Counted from the first letter of the stretch, positions 1 to 9,972 are shown. The stretch is DNA of 64,000 nucleotides from JAJRTE01 sp964418585 (GCA_964418585.1 CAYQMG010000049.1:1-64000); one strand, 5' to 3'. Notes: generated by a model from the letters alone, not told the origin. A program made the numbers and translations.

Positions 1-279
1 TGCGAATTCTGTTGCAGGAAAAAAGCGAATTCCGTTTCGCCGATTCGGCGGAACTGGTCAGACGGATCCTCGAGAGCTGTCGCTGCATCTGGGGTAGGAA
101 CGCGGAAATCGGACTACCGAGCCCGCGGAGGGCGCGTTCGCCGCACCGCGTCGCGCGGGCGCGTTTGCCGCGGCTCCGTGGTGACCACCGGATTCTCCCG
201 GTCGAGCCGCGGGTTGCTCTCGAGGGCTGACTGCACGCGCTCGAAGCGTGCATACCGGACGCCGACCGTGTCGCCCGGA
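1..279. other. no recognisable gene at left edge
   Basis: Open frames here are short, Arg/Pro-rich and look like by-products of high GC. The minus-strand metallo-hydrolase ends at 280, so this is its downstream flank. No convincing terminator hairpin was seen. Two CTCGAG sites fall here. Confidence 0.5.
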
Positions 280-1017
280 CTAGCCTTCCGCGGTCCGCTC
301 CTCGCACCAGGGAGCGTCGGCCACGCCAGGCTGACGGAACGATCGACGCAACACCTCACGAACGTCCACGTCATAAAGCATGTTGTTGGCATGAGATGGG
401 AACACGTGCCGGGCTTCGAGTCGATAACGGTCCAGGTGGGTGAGCACGCGGGAGATCGAGGTATCGGCAGACTCCTGTACCTCCCGGCAGTTCCCGGGAT
501 CTCCCTCGAACAACCACCAGTCGCCGCTGAACAGGACCTGGTGGAACCAGGTGATGGTGTCCCCCGGAGAGTGCTTCGGAGCGTATACTTGATGAATGCG
601 CTCGCTTCCGAAAGGCAGAACCACCTCGTCCTCGTACAGGTGGTCGAACAGGCCGTCCGAACTGGGCAGTTCTTGCCAGACATGTGGCTCGGTGAGCAGG
701 CGGCCGCTGCAGGAACCGTTCAGAATATAGGAAGCAGTCTTGTGCGCGATGAAGGCGGCGCCGGGAAACCGCTGCCGGTACTCCTCGAGCGCGCCCACAT
801 GGTCCCGGTGCGGGTGCGAAATGAGCACGTAGGCCAGATGAAGGTCGTTCTCCACGATGACCGACTCCGCCACCTCGGCCGGAGACACTTCCCCCGCCCC
901 GTACTCGGGCGCCTCGAACAATGCACACTCCCGGCCGGACACGAACAGCCACGCCCCGGACGCGACCGGGCCGAACTGCCCCAGCAGGTAGACCCCTTCG
1001 TGCTTCCGCTCAACCAT
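280..1017 (-). CDS. MBL-fold metallo-hydrolase
   Basis: A predicted cytoplasmic metal-dependent hydrolase of the metallo-beta-lactamase fold, 245 residues. The diagnostic HxHxDH metal-binding motif is at residues 68-73 (HPHRDH), followed by further conserved-looking segments such as FSGDWW and the later PSHANN. No signal peptide is seen. The start chosen is the ATG at 1017, which lies inside the last codons of the upstream ferredoxin gene (8-bp overlap), so the pair is probably translationally coupled. Longer in-frame starts would run far into the ferredoxin frame. Substrate cannot be told from sequence: the fold covers glyoxalase II, persulfide dioxygenases, flavodiiron-like oxidoreductases and others. 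The ferredoxin neighbour makes a redox-linked role possible, which is inference only. Confidence 0.85.
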   Translation of the reverse strand: MVERKHEGVYLLGQFGPVASGAWLFVSGRECALFEAPEYGAGEVSPAEVAESVIVENDLHLAYVLISHPHRDHVGALEEYRQRFPGAAFIAHKTASYILNGSCSGRLLTEPHVWQELPSSDGLFDHLYEDEVVLPFGSERIHQVYAPKHSPGDTITWFHQVLFSGDWWLFEGDPGNCREVQESADTSISRVLTHLDRYRLEARHVFPSHANNMLYDVDVREVLRRSFRQPGVADAPWCEERTAEG

Positions 1018-1675
1018 GGCCACCCCCCACCGCCGGCCGGCGCTCCCCTGCGGGCAGGGCCGTGCCCAACGACAGCGCACCCGTGGGGCAAGCCTCCACG
1101 CAGGCAAGGCACCTCGAGCACGAGTAGTGGGTCGATGCGTTCACCACTCCGGGCCGATGCAACCCGTGCGTCTCGTTGAACTCCGTCACATAGCACGCAT
1201 CCTCACACCGACCGCAGTGGCTGCACTGCGATGCGTCCAGCTTGACACGCCACAGGCTCACCTTGTTGAGCAGGCCCCCCACCCATGCGATCGGACAGCC
1301 GAGCTTGAAGTACATGTACATGTTCGATCGGGTCTGGGCAGCCTCCCCGCTCCCCATCAACAGTTCCATGAAAAACCCCATCGGACACATCCAGCGGCAA
1401 AACACCTTCCCCAACAGGATTCCCAACGCCGACCCGCCCAGCACCACCCACAACAGGTCCACCCCGAACTGCGCGACCAGAAGGTAGACCGCCAACCCGA
1501 ATCCGGCCTGCACGACCCGACGCCGGTGAGCAACCCACCATAGCAGCCCCCGCCCTTTCCGCGAAGCCTTGCTCTTTCCCCGAGACCCGGCCGTGCCACC
1601 AGACCCCGCGGTGCCACCAGACAAATCCCTTGCTCGAGACCCGCTCTTCCGTCGTTTCCCTGCTTTCCGTTTCAT
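1010..1675 (-). CDS. NapH/MauN-type membrane 4Fe-4S ferredoxin
   Basis: A 221-residue inner-membrane iron-sulfur protein. After a basic Lys/Arg-rich N-terminus come two hydrophobic segments (about residues 54-90), then a CxxxCP motif (C93, C97) and a lone CP (C127), as in NapH/MauN/NosR-type proteins. Two ferredoxin CxxCxxCxxxC clusters follow at C151-C161 and C186-C196, enough for two 4Fe-4S centres. Family members pass electrons between the quinone pool and periplasmic or cytoplasmic partners. This one is shorter than NapH (about 280 residues) and shows fewer membrane spans. The ATG at 1675 has GGAG five bases upstream. It overlaps the MBL-fold hydrolase downstream by 8 bp, so the two products probably act together; the electron acceptor is unknown. 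Confidence 0.85.
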   Translation of the reverse strand: MKRKAGKRRKSGSRARDLSGGTAGSGGTAGSRGKSKASRKGRGLLWWVAHRRRVVQAGFGLAVYLLVAQFGVDLLWVVLGGSALGILLGKVFCRWMCPMGFFMELLMGSGEAAQTRSNMYMYFKLGCPIAWVGGLLNKVSLWRVKLDASQCSHCGRCEDACYVTEFNETHGLHRPGVVNASTHYSCSRCLACVEACPTGALSLGTALPAGERRPAVGGGHG

Positions 1676-1749
1676 GATGCTCCGGTCCGATCCCTCTTCC
1701 TCCCCGCCCCCAGGCACCCTCACGCCACCTGGGCACTCGAGGATATATT

Positions 1750-1778
1750 CTTGTAGCGGCATATGTGAATACACACAA
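1750..1778 (-). promoter_or_regulatory. possible promoter for ferredoxin/MBL pair
   Basis: On the minus strand TTGTGT (1778-1773) and TACAAG (1755-1750) are separated by 17 bp, about 75 bp ahead of the ferredoxin start. The -35 matches only weakly. This is the AT-richest stretch between the two minus-strand genes. Confidence 0.3.
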
Positions 1779-1881
1779 TAAACCGCGCAGTCAAGCCTTC
1801 CCGCTCCGCGCCCGTTCCGCGCGGCGCCTGAACACGCTCAAGTGCGACCCAACAAGAGAGGCACAGCCACCAGGAGGAGCC

Positions 1882-3327
1882 TCAGGAGGCTGGACAGTAT
1901 TCGTCCGCGCCGATGTCCGGACCGGCCGTTCCCGGGCAGGGTCTGGGGTCGCCATCGATGTCGTCGACGATTCCAGGGACGCTGGTGGCGGCGTCGATGG
2001 CCGGGGAATCTGGGAGGAGATGGAGGTCGTGGGAGGATGGGTCGACGAACGCGGGGTCCCCGACTCGGTCGTCGGCCCAGGGTTCGGCGTTCCATTCATC
2101 CATGCTCAGGCTTCCCTCCGAGCCTCGCCCGAACAGGAAGCCGCCGGCTTCATTGAAGCACAGGTCCAGGGAGAAGGTGTTTCCCCTGGTTCGCGCGTCG
2201 TCGCCGACAAAGAGGGCGTATGTATCCGGGTCTTTCGAGCAGGCGATGTTGTCTGCGATGACGTTGTCCTCGGCGGAGACCTCATCCGAGGAGTAAATCA
2301 TGAGTTGGGTGCGGGCTGGTCGTGCGCCCCGGAGCAGGCCGTTGTCGTACAGGGTATTGTGCACGATTGTATTGCGACTTCCACCGAACGAGATAATCCC
2401 GGGACCGTCGTTGTGGAAGACCACGTTGTCGTGGACGAAATTGTCGTCGCACCACATGTCCATCTGGATGCCGTTTCCGTCCGCAGCCGCCGGGGAAGGG
2501 TCTCGAGTATCGTGGACCACGTTGTACCGGATAACGTTGTGGTCGCCCCCCTTGTCTGGTTCGTCGGCATGGAACCTCGAGAAAAGGTGGATGCCGCTGT
2601 GACCGGGCATGTCGTCGGTCCCGTCAGGGTTGGCCCCGTTGTCGTATACGTGGTTGTACTCCACGATGTGATAATTCCCGCTCAGTTCGATGCCGTGCCA
2701 CACGTTGCCATGGATGTCGTTGTCGGCAATCACCGTCTCATTTCCTGGAGAACAGAACACCTCGTCCACCGCCACCCCGTGCCCCGAATTGGTGTCGATC
2801 TCGTTGCCCACGACCCGGTTGTTGTCTCCGACACCGTCTCCCATCCACACGCCAAGGAAATTGTGGTGCAGATGGTTCCCCGACACCTCGACGTGGTGCG
2901 TCCCCTGCTGGAGGCTGACCGCAGCGCCTCGAGCCCCGGTCACCTCGAACCCGGTCACCACCACGTGGGCTGCACCGGAGAACACGATGGTCCCCTGCTC
3001 GATGCGCGGAGCGTCGCCGGTTCCGTAGGGCTGGAACAGGATGGGCGCTCCCTCCTCTCCCTGGGCGCCGATCCGGAGGCTCTCGCCCTGCCAAACGGAG
3101 CCCCTCTTGAAATGAACCACGTCGCCTGGCACAAGCGTCTGACTCCCGACCCGGGTCAACGACTGCCATGGCTCATCCATCGTCCCCGGGTTGGCGTCGT
3201 CTCCGCCCAGGGCGTCCACATAGTAGTCGGAAGGTGCCGAAGGGTTCTCCTCGCATTCGGAGACAGCGGAGATCAACAACGCCAGGAGAATCACAAGAAC
3301 GGTCAAGGCATGCTTCGTCGGTTTCAT
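1882..3327 (-). CDS. secreted right-handed parallel beta-helix protein
   Basis: A 481-residue exported protein. It begins with a short basic stretch and a hydrophobic signal sequence (residues about 6-22) ending near a Cys (SECEE), so either signal peptidase I or lipoprotein processing is possible. The body carries many N-x-(V/I)-x-x-N type turns (NRVVGNEI, HNVIRYNVV, NTIVHNTLYDN, DNVIADN) typical of pectate-lyase-like right-handed beta-helix folds (NosD/PbH1 repeats). Such folds occur in polysaccharide lyases, epimerases and surface proteins. The C-terminus ends DIGADEYCPAS, a close relative of the GADE ending seen in many choice-of-anchor beta-helix proteins. The ATG at 3327 has AGGA five bases upstream. 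A carbohydrate substrate is plausible but not shown. Confidence 0.8.
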   Translation of the reverse strand: MKPTKHALTVLVILLALLISAVSECEENPSAPSDYYVDALGGDDANPGTMDEPWQSLTRVGSQTLVPGDVVHFKRGSVWQGESLRIGAQGEEGAPILFQPYGTGDAPRIEQGTIVFSGAAHVVVTGFEVTGARGAAVSLQQGTHHVEVSGNHLHHNFLGVWMGDGVGDNNRVVGNEIDTNSGHGVAVDEVFCSPGNETVIADNDIHGNVWHGIELSGNYHIVEYNHVYDNGANPDGTDDMPGHSGIHLFSRFHADEPDKGGDHNVIRYNVVHDTRDPSPAAADGNGIQMDMWCDDNFVHDNVVFHNDGPGIISFGGSRNTIVHNTLYDNGLLRGARPARTQLMIYSSDEVSAEDNVIADNIACSKDPDTYALFVGDDARTRGNTFSLDLCFNEAGGFLFGRGSEGSLSMDEWNAEPWADDRVGDPAFVDPSSHDLHLLPDSPAIDAATSVPGIVDDIDGDPRPCPGTAGPDIGADEYCPAS

Positions 3328-3477
3328 CGTCGTCCTGTATCCTGAAGGTTGAGGGGTTCGCCCCCCCAATATGTTTGTAGTCGATTTGAGCTGGATTTCT
3401 CAACAAAGACCCCCCCCAGGACACGCCGAACACGGCTTTCATGTTTTTTTGAGTGCTCATCCACGGGTGGGTTGCGG

Positions 3478-3483
3478 TATACT
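3478..3483 (+). promoter_or_regulatory. possible -10 element for the giant ATPase gene
   Basis: TATACT matches the sigma-70 -10 consensus at 5 of 6 positions and lies 76 bp before the ATPase start. No good -35 is found at 16-18 bp; a TTGAGT sits 23 bp upstream. Call rests on the -10 alone. Confidence 0.35.
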
Positions 3484-3558
3484 GGTTTCTCTCACGCCAG
3501 GGGCGGCTGCGGATGCAACGTGCCACGACCGGAGTACAAGCCGACGAAGGAGCCTGTC

Positions 3559-6500
3559 ATGAGTAACCCCATGTCCCCCCCACGCGACATGATTGGACCG
3601 GTGTTTGACGCAGTCAACAAGGGAAGACGTATCGCCTCCCTTTTCGAGGACTTGCCTCGGGGCGTGCAGGAAGAACTGGCCCGCCTGGCAGGTCATTCAC
3701 TGGGCAAGCGTTCCGGAAAAGGGGGAAAGGTCTCTCGAGCCGCGTTGCTCAAGGTGCTGGAAAGGTCGAAGCAACAAGGTCCGGACGAGGTGGTCCGTCG
3801 CTGGTTCCGCATGTATGCAGGCCCGAAATGGTACGCCGGCAAAATGCCTTCGAGCCCGTGGAAGCAGGCGCTCCTCTACCGGTTGCTCGGGAGCGCATTA
3901 TTCAAGAACGACCTCATCCCCCCCCGCGTGCTCCAGGCCACCGACGAGGTGATCGCCGGCACCCGGCCCCGGCTCAGTGCGGGCATGCAAACCTTCTGGC
4001 GCCAGTGGCTCACCCTCGAAGACGGATTGAGGATCCTGACAGTGGTCCAACAGCTTGCCGAAGAGGGGTGCAAGATACTCGAGAGCGTGGAGGAGCACGG
4101 GTCGTCGGTGCTGGACTCGAGCGCCCATCCGCTGGAACGCTACCGGCATGCCACCGAGGAGGTGAAGCGACGGATCGACGCCCTTCAGCAAGCGCTCGAG
4201 GAAGCGGACCAGCGAGTCAGGGAGATCCCCCTCGGCCTGCCCAGGCTCCTGAAGGTTGCCGAGCAGGTCCGATTCCGCGCCCCGGCGGTCGAACTCGAGG
4301 GCAAGGACGGGGACCGGTTCCTCGCCCTGGTTCGGGAGGATCCGGCCTGGCTTGTCGATCTGGAGACCGCCGTCAGGGAGGCATTGCAGGGACTGCCGGC
4401 GCTCCTCGACCAGGCGCGGGCAAGGGACCTGGTTGCACTCCCGGCCAGGATCGACCCTGCACTGCCGAAACGGGACCTGACCTACTTCGAAACCGAGGAA
4501 GTTCCCGTTGTTCGGAAGCACCTCGAGGACGGAAGCCCGGTGGACCCCGAGCGCGCCCCGGTCCTGACCCTGCTCGGAAAGGTCTTCCTGGACGATCAGC
4601 CGCTCGACGAAGCCGGGTACGCGGTCATCGAGGAGACCATGACCGGCCGGTTCTGCCGTCTCCTGCGGGAAGGCGTCTACCGCCTGGGCGACGCTCCCGC
4701 AGCGACCGAACTCGAGGATCAACCCGAGGCGGGCGAGGTCTCCGAACCGGAAGAGGCGGCGGGGGAGGAGCCTTTGGAGGAGCCGGCGCCGGCCCCATCC
4801 CTGTCAGACCGGGTCGAGGAGACGGACGCACTCGAGGCACCGGTCAAGGTGGCCCACCAGGAGGACCAGGGGGAACAGCGAGAGGAAGCAGAAGCCAGGG
4901 AGGGAGATCGAGAGAACGAGGGGGAAGAAGAGGAAGACGACAGAGTTCGAGAGGACGGGCAAAAAAGAGAGGTTGATGAGACGAACGAACGCCCGGGCCG
5001 AGCGACGGGCGCGCCGGAAGAAGTCCTCGAGGAAGCGTCGACGCCGACCGAGGAGTCCTCGTGCGATGCTGCCGGCGAAAAGGAAGAGGAACCTCTCGCC
5101 CCTGCCGAGTCCGAGCCGAACTTCGAGGCGGGCCGGGAATCGGCCGCTCCCCCGGAGGAACCCACCGACCGCACGGCCCCCTCTCCTCCTGCAGACCTCG
5201 AGGATGAAGTCACCCAGCCCCCGGCCGAGGCGCCTCGAGCTGATGAGAAACAGGCCCCGTCCGACCGGGCGACCACAGCCGTCCTCGAGACGGACGCCGG
5301 GGAGACGGAGACGGTTCCGGCGGGCCTGGTGGAGATGGCCCGCGCCGGGGACTCGGCCGGCGTGGCACGAGTCCTGCAAAACATCCAGGAGTCCGCCCGC
5401 CCGCACCTGAGCCAGTACCTGCTCGCAGCACTCCTCGCCGACGCCGACCTGGACACGAACCTCGATCTGGCATACTGGTTCGTGGTCGCCAGCCGCCAGC
5501 ACAGCCCGCTCTGCCTCGAGGTGGTGGAGGCTGTGCGGCTCGGGGTGCAGTACCAGCCCGGGTTCCAGGATTCGACCATTCGGCTCAAGCACCTTTTCGA
5601 TGAACTGCTTCCCAAGCGGGTGGAGCACCTGTGCCGGGCCGAGGCACTGCTCCTCGCCGCGTCCATGGTTCGCCCGACCTTGATGGCCACGAGGCAGATC
5701 AAACCGGAGTTCCTGCTCGAGAAGCTTCGCGGTCCTCTCTCGTTTCTCCCGGGCTACCACGAGTTCTCGGAGCGGCTCCTGGACTTTGCCCGGCAGAACA
5801 TTCCCCTGGCCGGGCCACTGCTGAGACATCTCAATTTCTCCACCGACTGGGAAGCCCGGCGTCAAGAGCTGGAACTGGAGACCCTGGACTGGATCGAAAA
5901 TGCACCGAGACGGACCATCAAGTACCAGGACGCGACCCGTCTGTGGGTGCACTGGACGAGTGCTCGAGGGGAGGTCCGGGAGCTGGTGGAGGCCGCCCGA
6001 AGCGGCGAGACAGACTTCCGTGCGTTGGAGGAGGAGCTCGACGAGTGGCGCAGCGCCGGGACGTTCAGGAAGCGGCTCGACCGCACGTACAACCAGATCA
6101 AGCAGGCGCGCAGCGGCAAGGTCATCCGGCACGGGGCGCTCGAAGCGCTGCACCGTCTCACCCTGGATGCGGTGTACCTTGCGGAGCGGTGGCTGGAGCT
6201 GCATCAAACCCGCCCCGTGGCGGAGCGTGGAGTGCTTGCCCACGGCCGCCGCGTGCTGGAACGCCTCGACGCCCCTGCCAGAACCATGCTCGAGGCCCTG
6301 GCGCAGCCTCACCCGGACTGGTCTGTTCTCGAGGCTGCCGGGGCCGTGCGGTTGAGGCGGGCCCTGGACGAGGTCATCCATCGATTCGACGAGGGCACCA
6401 CGGCCCGCCGGGTCCACGACCCGATGGAGAACCGCGAGCTGCTGCTTTTCCCGGAGTGCGCGCCCCTGGACCCCGACCGCCTGGTCCGGGGCGACGACGA

Positions 6501-9500
6501 GACCCAGGCCATCCGGTTCCAGGCGGCCATCATAAACCACCTGGTGGAACCGCGGGAATGGGAATCGGCACTCAACGGACACCTGGAGCACGGGACCCTT
6601 CAGGAAGCGAGCCGCCTGCTCGACCTCCACGCCGATGACTTGGACGAACGGCACAGGGAGAGGCTCGAGCGCGCAATCCGGGAGGCGCGCCGGAAGTGGA
6701 AGGCGCGTATCCAGGGCATGCTCCAGGACGCCCGGGACAACCTGGACCGGGCCCATTTCCGGGGCGTCCTCGACGACCAGGCCCACCTGGACCTGGTGGG
6801 TCGGGTCGAGCGCATCGAGCAGGTGGTCGACCAAGTCGGAGCGGGTCCGCTGGACCCGGGTGACGCCGAACCTCCTCCCTGGACCCGGGACTTCGTCACC
6901 CTGGCCCGGGAGGCCCACACGATCGAGGAGGAGATCGACCAGGCTGCCAACCGCAAGCGGCAGGAGCTGGCAAGACGGATCGAGGACATCCAGGAGGAGT
7001 GGCGCAACCGATTCTCCACCCCCCTGCCCGACCGGGTGATGCAGAGCGCGAAGCAGGCCCTGGACAACGACGAAGTCACGCTGGTCGAGGAAGTGCTGGC
7101 CCGCGTCGAGCAGGCCATCGAGAAGGGCGATGCTTCCGAGGAACGGTTGGTCCCGGGAGTCGCCGAATCGGCCGAACCGGGCGCGCTGTTGAAGCCGCTC
7201 ACGGCGGTATCCGAGATGGCGAGGGACATCCGGCAGGTGTTGCACCGGGTGAAAAACCGGGACTGCTCGGTGATCCCCGGCCTCGCCGACTGGACGCCTG
7301 AGCGCCAGGAGAGTTTCGAGGACGTATTGACGGCCTGGAAAAGCCTGCTCGACCTGTACAGAACGAAGAAATTCGATACACTGGAATCCGCCGACTGGAT
7401 TGGCACGGTTCTCCGGTGGCTGGGCTATCGACTGAAGCCCACCTCCAGTTGGAACATGACGCACCGGTCCGGTCCCCCCCACTTCTGGCGCACCTGCACG
7501 GCCAGGGGCACGATTCGCTCCCCCATCCCCCTGTTCGGCTCCATGGCCCACGAGCAGCACCGGGTCGTGCTCGTCTGGGGCAACCCCGGGCCGGAAGCCA
7601 CGGCGCAGTGGCTCGAGGACATGAACGGCGGGATCGACCCCACCCACGCCGTCATCATCCTCTCGTTTTCCACGCTCGCCCCCCGGGACCGCCTCCGCTT
7701 CGTCGGCGCACTCCGCGCAGCCCGGTACGCGCCCTTGCTGATCGACACCACGCTGCTGGTATGGCTGGGTCGGTTCGACTCCACGGACCGCACCCGCGAG
7801 ATGTTCCGGATCGCCCTGGCCGGCGCGGCCAACAACCCCTACACGCCCGAGATCGCCGGGAGCGTGCCCGAGGAGATGTTCTTCGGCCGGGAGCGGGACA
7901 TCGAGGCGCTCTGGCGCGAGGACGGGCCGTGCATCGTGTATGGAGGCCGCCAACTGGGCAAGTCCGCCCTGCTCCGGCAGGTGGAACGCCGGTACCACGC
8001 GCCCGACCAGGACCGGTTCGTCCTCTACCTGGGCGCCAAGCACACCTCCGACCTGTGGACCCTGCTGTATGAACGGCTCCGCCAGGAAGGTCTCCTGACC
8101 AGACCGCAACTCAGGAAGCCGGAAAGCATCAAAAGCGAGATCCGCGTGATGCTCAAGGAACACCCGTCCCGACGGCTCCTCGTGCTGGTCGACGAATGCG
8201 ACTACCTCCTGGACGAGGACAGCAAAAAACGCTTCAGCCAAATCTCCCTCGTCCGGGACCTGATGACCGAGACCAACCGCCGCTTCAAGATCGTGCTGAC
8301 CGGCCTGCACAATGTCCAGAGGTTCCAGAGGATTCCGAACCATCCTCTCGCCCACTTCGGCGAACCTCTGTGCGTGGGACCGTTGCCTCTTTCCGACGCC
8401 GCCAACCTGGTGCGAAAGCCACTCACCGCGCTCGGATACCGGTTCGAAAAGGACTTTCTCGTGGACCGCGTGCTCGCCCACACCAATTACCATCCCGGGC
8501 TGATCCAGCTTTTCTGCCGTGAACTCCTGGACCGCATGCTCAAGAAAGCGCGCGTGGACCGACAGGAGTCCCTTCCGATCGTGATCACTCAAGAACGCAT
8601 CGCCGAGGTCTATCGCAAGGTGGACCTGGCGAACAAAATGCGCGACCGGTTCGAGTGGACCCTGGACCTGGACAAACGTTACCGGGTGCTTGCCTACACC
8701 TTCGCGCTCGAGGAGTACTGGAGCGAAGGAGGTCGCGACGGTATCCGGGCGCGAGACCTGCTGGCCAAGGTCCAGGAAACGTGGCCCGGCGGCTTCGAAG
8801 AGACGCGCACCGAGGAACTCGAGGGCCTGCTCGAGGAGTTGGTCGGCCTCGGCATCCTCCGAAAGACGCCCTCGGGACGGTTCCGGTTGCGAAGCCCCAA
8901 CGTGCTCCGACTCATCGGGGGCCCCGACGTGGTCACCGAGAATCTGGCCCGATTCGAGAAGGAGCCGTTCGAGGTCCAGGCGGACGCCCAGGTGATCCAC
9001 CTCCTGCTCCGGGGGGACAAGTCCCAGGAGGCCAGTCCTCTCACCTGGTGGCAGGAGAACCAGATTCGAGACGACATGCGCCGGGTGATTCTGGTCGTGG
9101 GTTCCCCCGCCCTGGCCATCGGCCGCGTGTGGGACAAGCTCCCGCAACTCTGGAATCCCAGGCAGCTCCAGGAACGCAAGGACCAGGTCCATTCCTGCGT
9201 TCTCGAGGCCGGCTCCGACCCGGACAGGTGCCTCGAGCAGGTCCGGAAGGAGTATTCGAAGCGGCGCGATGTGCCCAACCTGAACATACGACTCCGGGCC
9301 GACGACCAGGACCTGGCCCCCTCCGCCCTCGTGCAGACGCTCCAGAAATTCGCGAAATGGCTCCAGGGGCTCCGCAGCGAAAAACGGGCGGTGCGCCTGT
9401 GCTGCGTGGTGGATGCCCCGGTCTGGTACCGCCTCTCCGTTTCCGGGATGGCCGGGGACCTGAAACGCGACGCTCAGCTTCGTATCCTGAACCTCCGCCG

Positions 9501-9972
9501 GTGGAAACGGTCCGGCCTGCTCCACTGGTTCGACGACGTGGAGCGCCCACCCTCAGCCAGCCTCGTGGACCACTGGATGGACCAAACCAATGGCTGGCCG
9601 TTCCTCCTGGAGCCGTGCCAGCGCGCGTTTCTGGAAAAACGCAAGGAGGAGCCCAACCCGAGCGTGCCCTTGCCGGACCCGGGCACATTCCTCGAGCAGG
9701 TGGGGCTGCGGGTGGATGACCGGCTGTTCGAGTTCTACTACAACCTGGCCATCTTCAGTGAAGGGGGGGAAGGCCTTTCTCCCCAGGACCTGGAGGACAT
9801 CTGGCAGGAGTCGCAGTCCTCTGCCCAGGCGTCGGACCAGGGGACCGTCGAGCCGATCCTCGAGTACCTGTCCGACCTGGACCTCGTCACAACCGATGGC
9901 CGGAACCATCGGGCCGAGCGTATCGCCGCCGGCATGGTGGAGCGGTTCAAGAAGCGGGTGGGAGAAGGATGA
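3559..9972 (+). CDS. giant STAND-like P-loop ATPase, candidate conflict-system component
   Basis: A 2137-residue cytoplasmic protein without signal or membrane segments. Residues 1-380 are mainly helical; 382-588 form a Glu/Asp-rich, probably disordered linker; roughly 590-1320 are long alpha-helical, with coiled-coil-like stretches. A small alpha/beta segment begins near 1329 (RVVLVWGNPGPEA), then an ATPase core: FFGRERDI (about 1441), Walker A GGRQLGKS (1462-1469), Walker B LLVLVDECD (D1545, E1546), a sensor-like strand FKIVLTGLHN (about 1576) and a winged-helix-like region (about 1729-1793). That order resembles STAND/AAA_16 signalling ATPases, which switch on downstream effectors. The 340-residue C-terminus is unrecognised. 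Start: ATG 3559 with AAGGAG six bases upstream; longer starts read through Cys/Arg-rich non-coding sequence. The stop overlaps the next gene as ATGA. Function is inferred from architecture only. Confidence 0.8.
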   Translation: MSNPMSPPRDMIGPVFDAVNKGRRIASLFEDLPRGVQEELARLAGHSLGKRSGKGGKVSRAALLKVLERSKQQGPDEVVRRWFRMYAGPKWYAGKMPSSPWKQALLYRLLGSALFKNDLIPPRVLQATDEVIAGTRPRLSAGMQTFWRQWLTLEDGLRILTVVQQLAEEGCKILESVEEHGSSVLDSSAHPLERYRHATEEVKRRIDALQQALEEADQRVREIPLGLPRLLKVAEQVRFRAPAVELEGKDGDRFLALVREDPAWLVDLETAVREALQGLPALLDQARARDLVALPARIDPALPKRDLTYFETEEVPVVRKHLEDGSPVDPERAPVLTLLGKVFLDDQPLDEAGYAVIEETMTGRFCRLLREGVYRLGDAPAATELEDQPEAGEVSEPEEAAGEEPLEEPAPAPSLSDRVEETDALEAPVKVAHQEDQGEQREEAEAREGDRENEGEEEEDDRVREDGQKREVDETNERPGRATGAPEEVLEEASTPTEESSCDAAGEKEEEPLAPAESEPNFEAGRESAAPPEEPTDRTAPSPPADLEDEVTQPPAEAPRADEKQAPSDRATTAVLETDAGETETVPAGLVEMARAGDSAGVARVLQNIQESARPHLSQYLLAALLADADLDTNLDLAYWFVVASRQHSPLCLEVVEAVRLGVQYQPGFQDSTIRLKHLFDELLPKRVEHLCRAEALLLAASMVRPTLMATRQIKPEFLLEKLRGPLSFLPGYHEFSERLLDFARQNIPLAGPLLRHLNFSTDWEARRQELELETLDWIENAPRRTIKYQDATRLWVHWTSARGEVRELVEAARSGETDFRALEEELDEWRSAGTFRKRLDRTYNQIKQARSGKVIRHGALEALHRLTLDAVYLAERWLELHQTRPVAERGVLAHGRRVLERLDAPARTMLEALAQPHPDWSVLEAAGAVRLRRALDEVIHRFDEGTTARRVHDPMENRELLLFPECAPLDPDRLVRGDDETQAIRFQAAIINHLVEPREWESALNGHLEHGTLQEASRLLDLHADDLDERHRERLERAIREARRKWKARIQGMLQDARDNLDRAHFRGVLDDQAHLDLVGRVERIEQVVDQVGAGPLDPGDAEPPPWTRDFVTLAREAHTIEEEIDQAANRKRQELARRIEDIQEEWRNRFSTPLPDRVMQSAKQALDNDEVTLVEEVLARVEQAIEKGDASEERLVPGVAESAEPGALLKPLTAVSEMARDIRQVLHRVKNRDCSVIPGLADWTPERQESFEDVLTAWKSLLDLYRTKKFDTLESADWIGTVLRWLGYRLKPTSSWNMTHRSGPPHFWRTCTARGTIRSPIPLFGSMAHEQHRVVLVWGNPGPEATAQWLEDMNGGIDPTHAVIILSFSTLAPRDRLRFVGALRAARYAPLLIDTTLLVWLGRFDSTDRTREMFRIALAGAANNPYTPEIAGSVPEEMFFGRERDIEALWREDGPCIVYGGRQLGKSALLRQVERRYHAPDQDRFVLYLGAKHTSDLWTLLYERLRQEGLLTRPQLRKPESIKSEIRVMLKEHPSRRLLVLVDECDYLLDEDSKKRFSQISLVRDLMTETNRRFKIVLTGLHNVQRFQRIPNHPLAHFGEPLCVGPLPLSDAANLVRKPLTALGYRFEKDFLVDRVLAHTNYHPGLIQLFCRELLDRMLKKARVDRQESLPIVITQERIAEVYRKVDLANKMRDRFEWTLDLDKRYRVLAYTFALEEYWSEGGRDGIRARDLLAKVQETWPGGFEETRTEELEGLLEELVGLGILRKTPSGRFRLRSPNVLRLIGGPDVVTENLARFEKEPFEVQADAQVIHLLLRGDKSQEASPLTWWQENQIRDDMRRVILVVGSPALAIGRVWDKLPQLWNPRQLQERKDQVHSCVLEAGSDPDRCLEQVRKEYSKRRDVPNLNIRLRADDQDLAPSALVQTLQKFAKWLQGLRSEKRAVRLCCVVDAPVWYRLSVSGMAGDLKRDAQLRILNLRRWKRSGLLHWFDDVERPPSASLVDHWMDQTNGWPFLLEPCQRAFLEKRKEEPNPSVPLPDPGTFLEQVGLRVDDRLFEFYYNLAIFSEGGEGLSPQDLEDIWQESQSSAQASDQGTVEPILEYLSDLDLVTTDGRNHRAERIAAGMVERFKKRVGEG

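Noticed and set aside
1765..3345. A 526-codon plus-strand frame opposite the beta-helix gene
   Set aside because: Val/Asp/His-rich reading of NxV repeats in reverse; the minus frame carries a signal peptide and beta-helix turns.
4804..9525. A 1573-codon open frame on the minus strand, antisense to the giant ATPase
   Set aside because: It mirrors the codon periodicity of the sense gene (high GC and third-position bias suppress stops), has no recognisable domains and no ribosome-binding site; the sense frame has Walker motifs.
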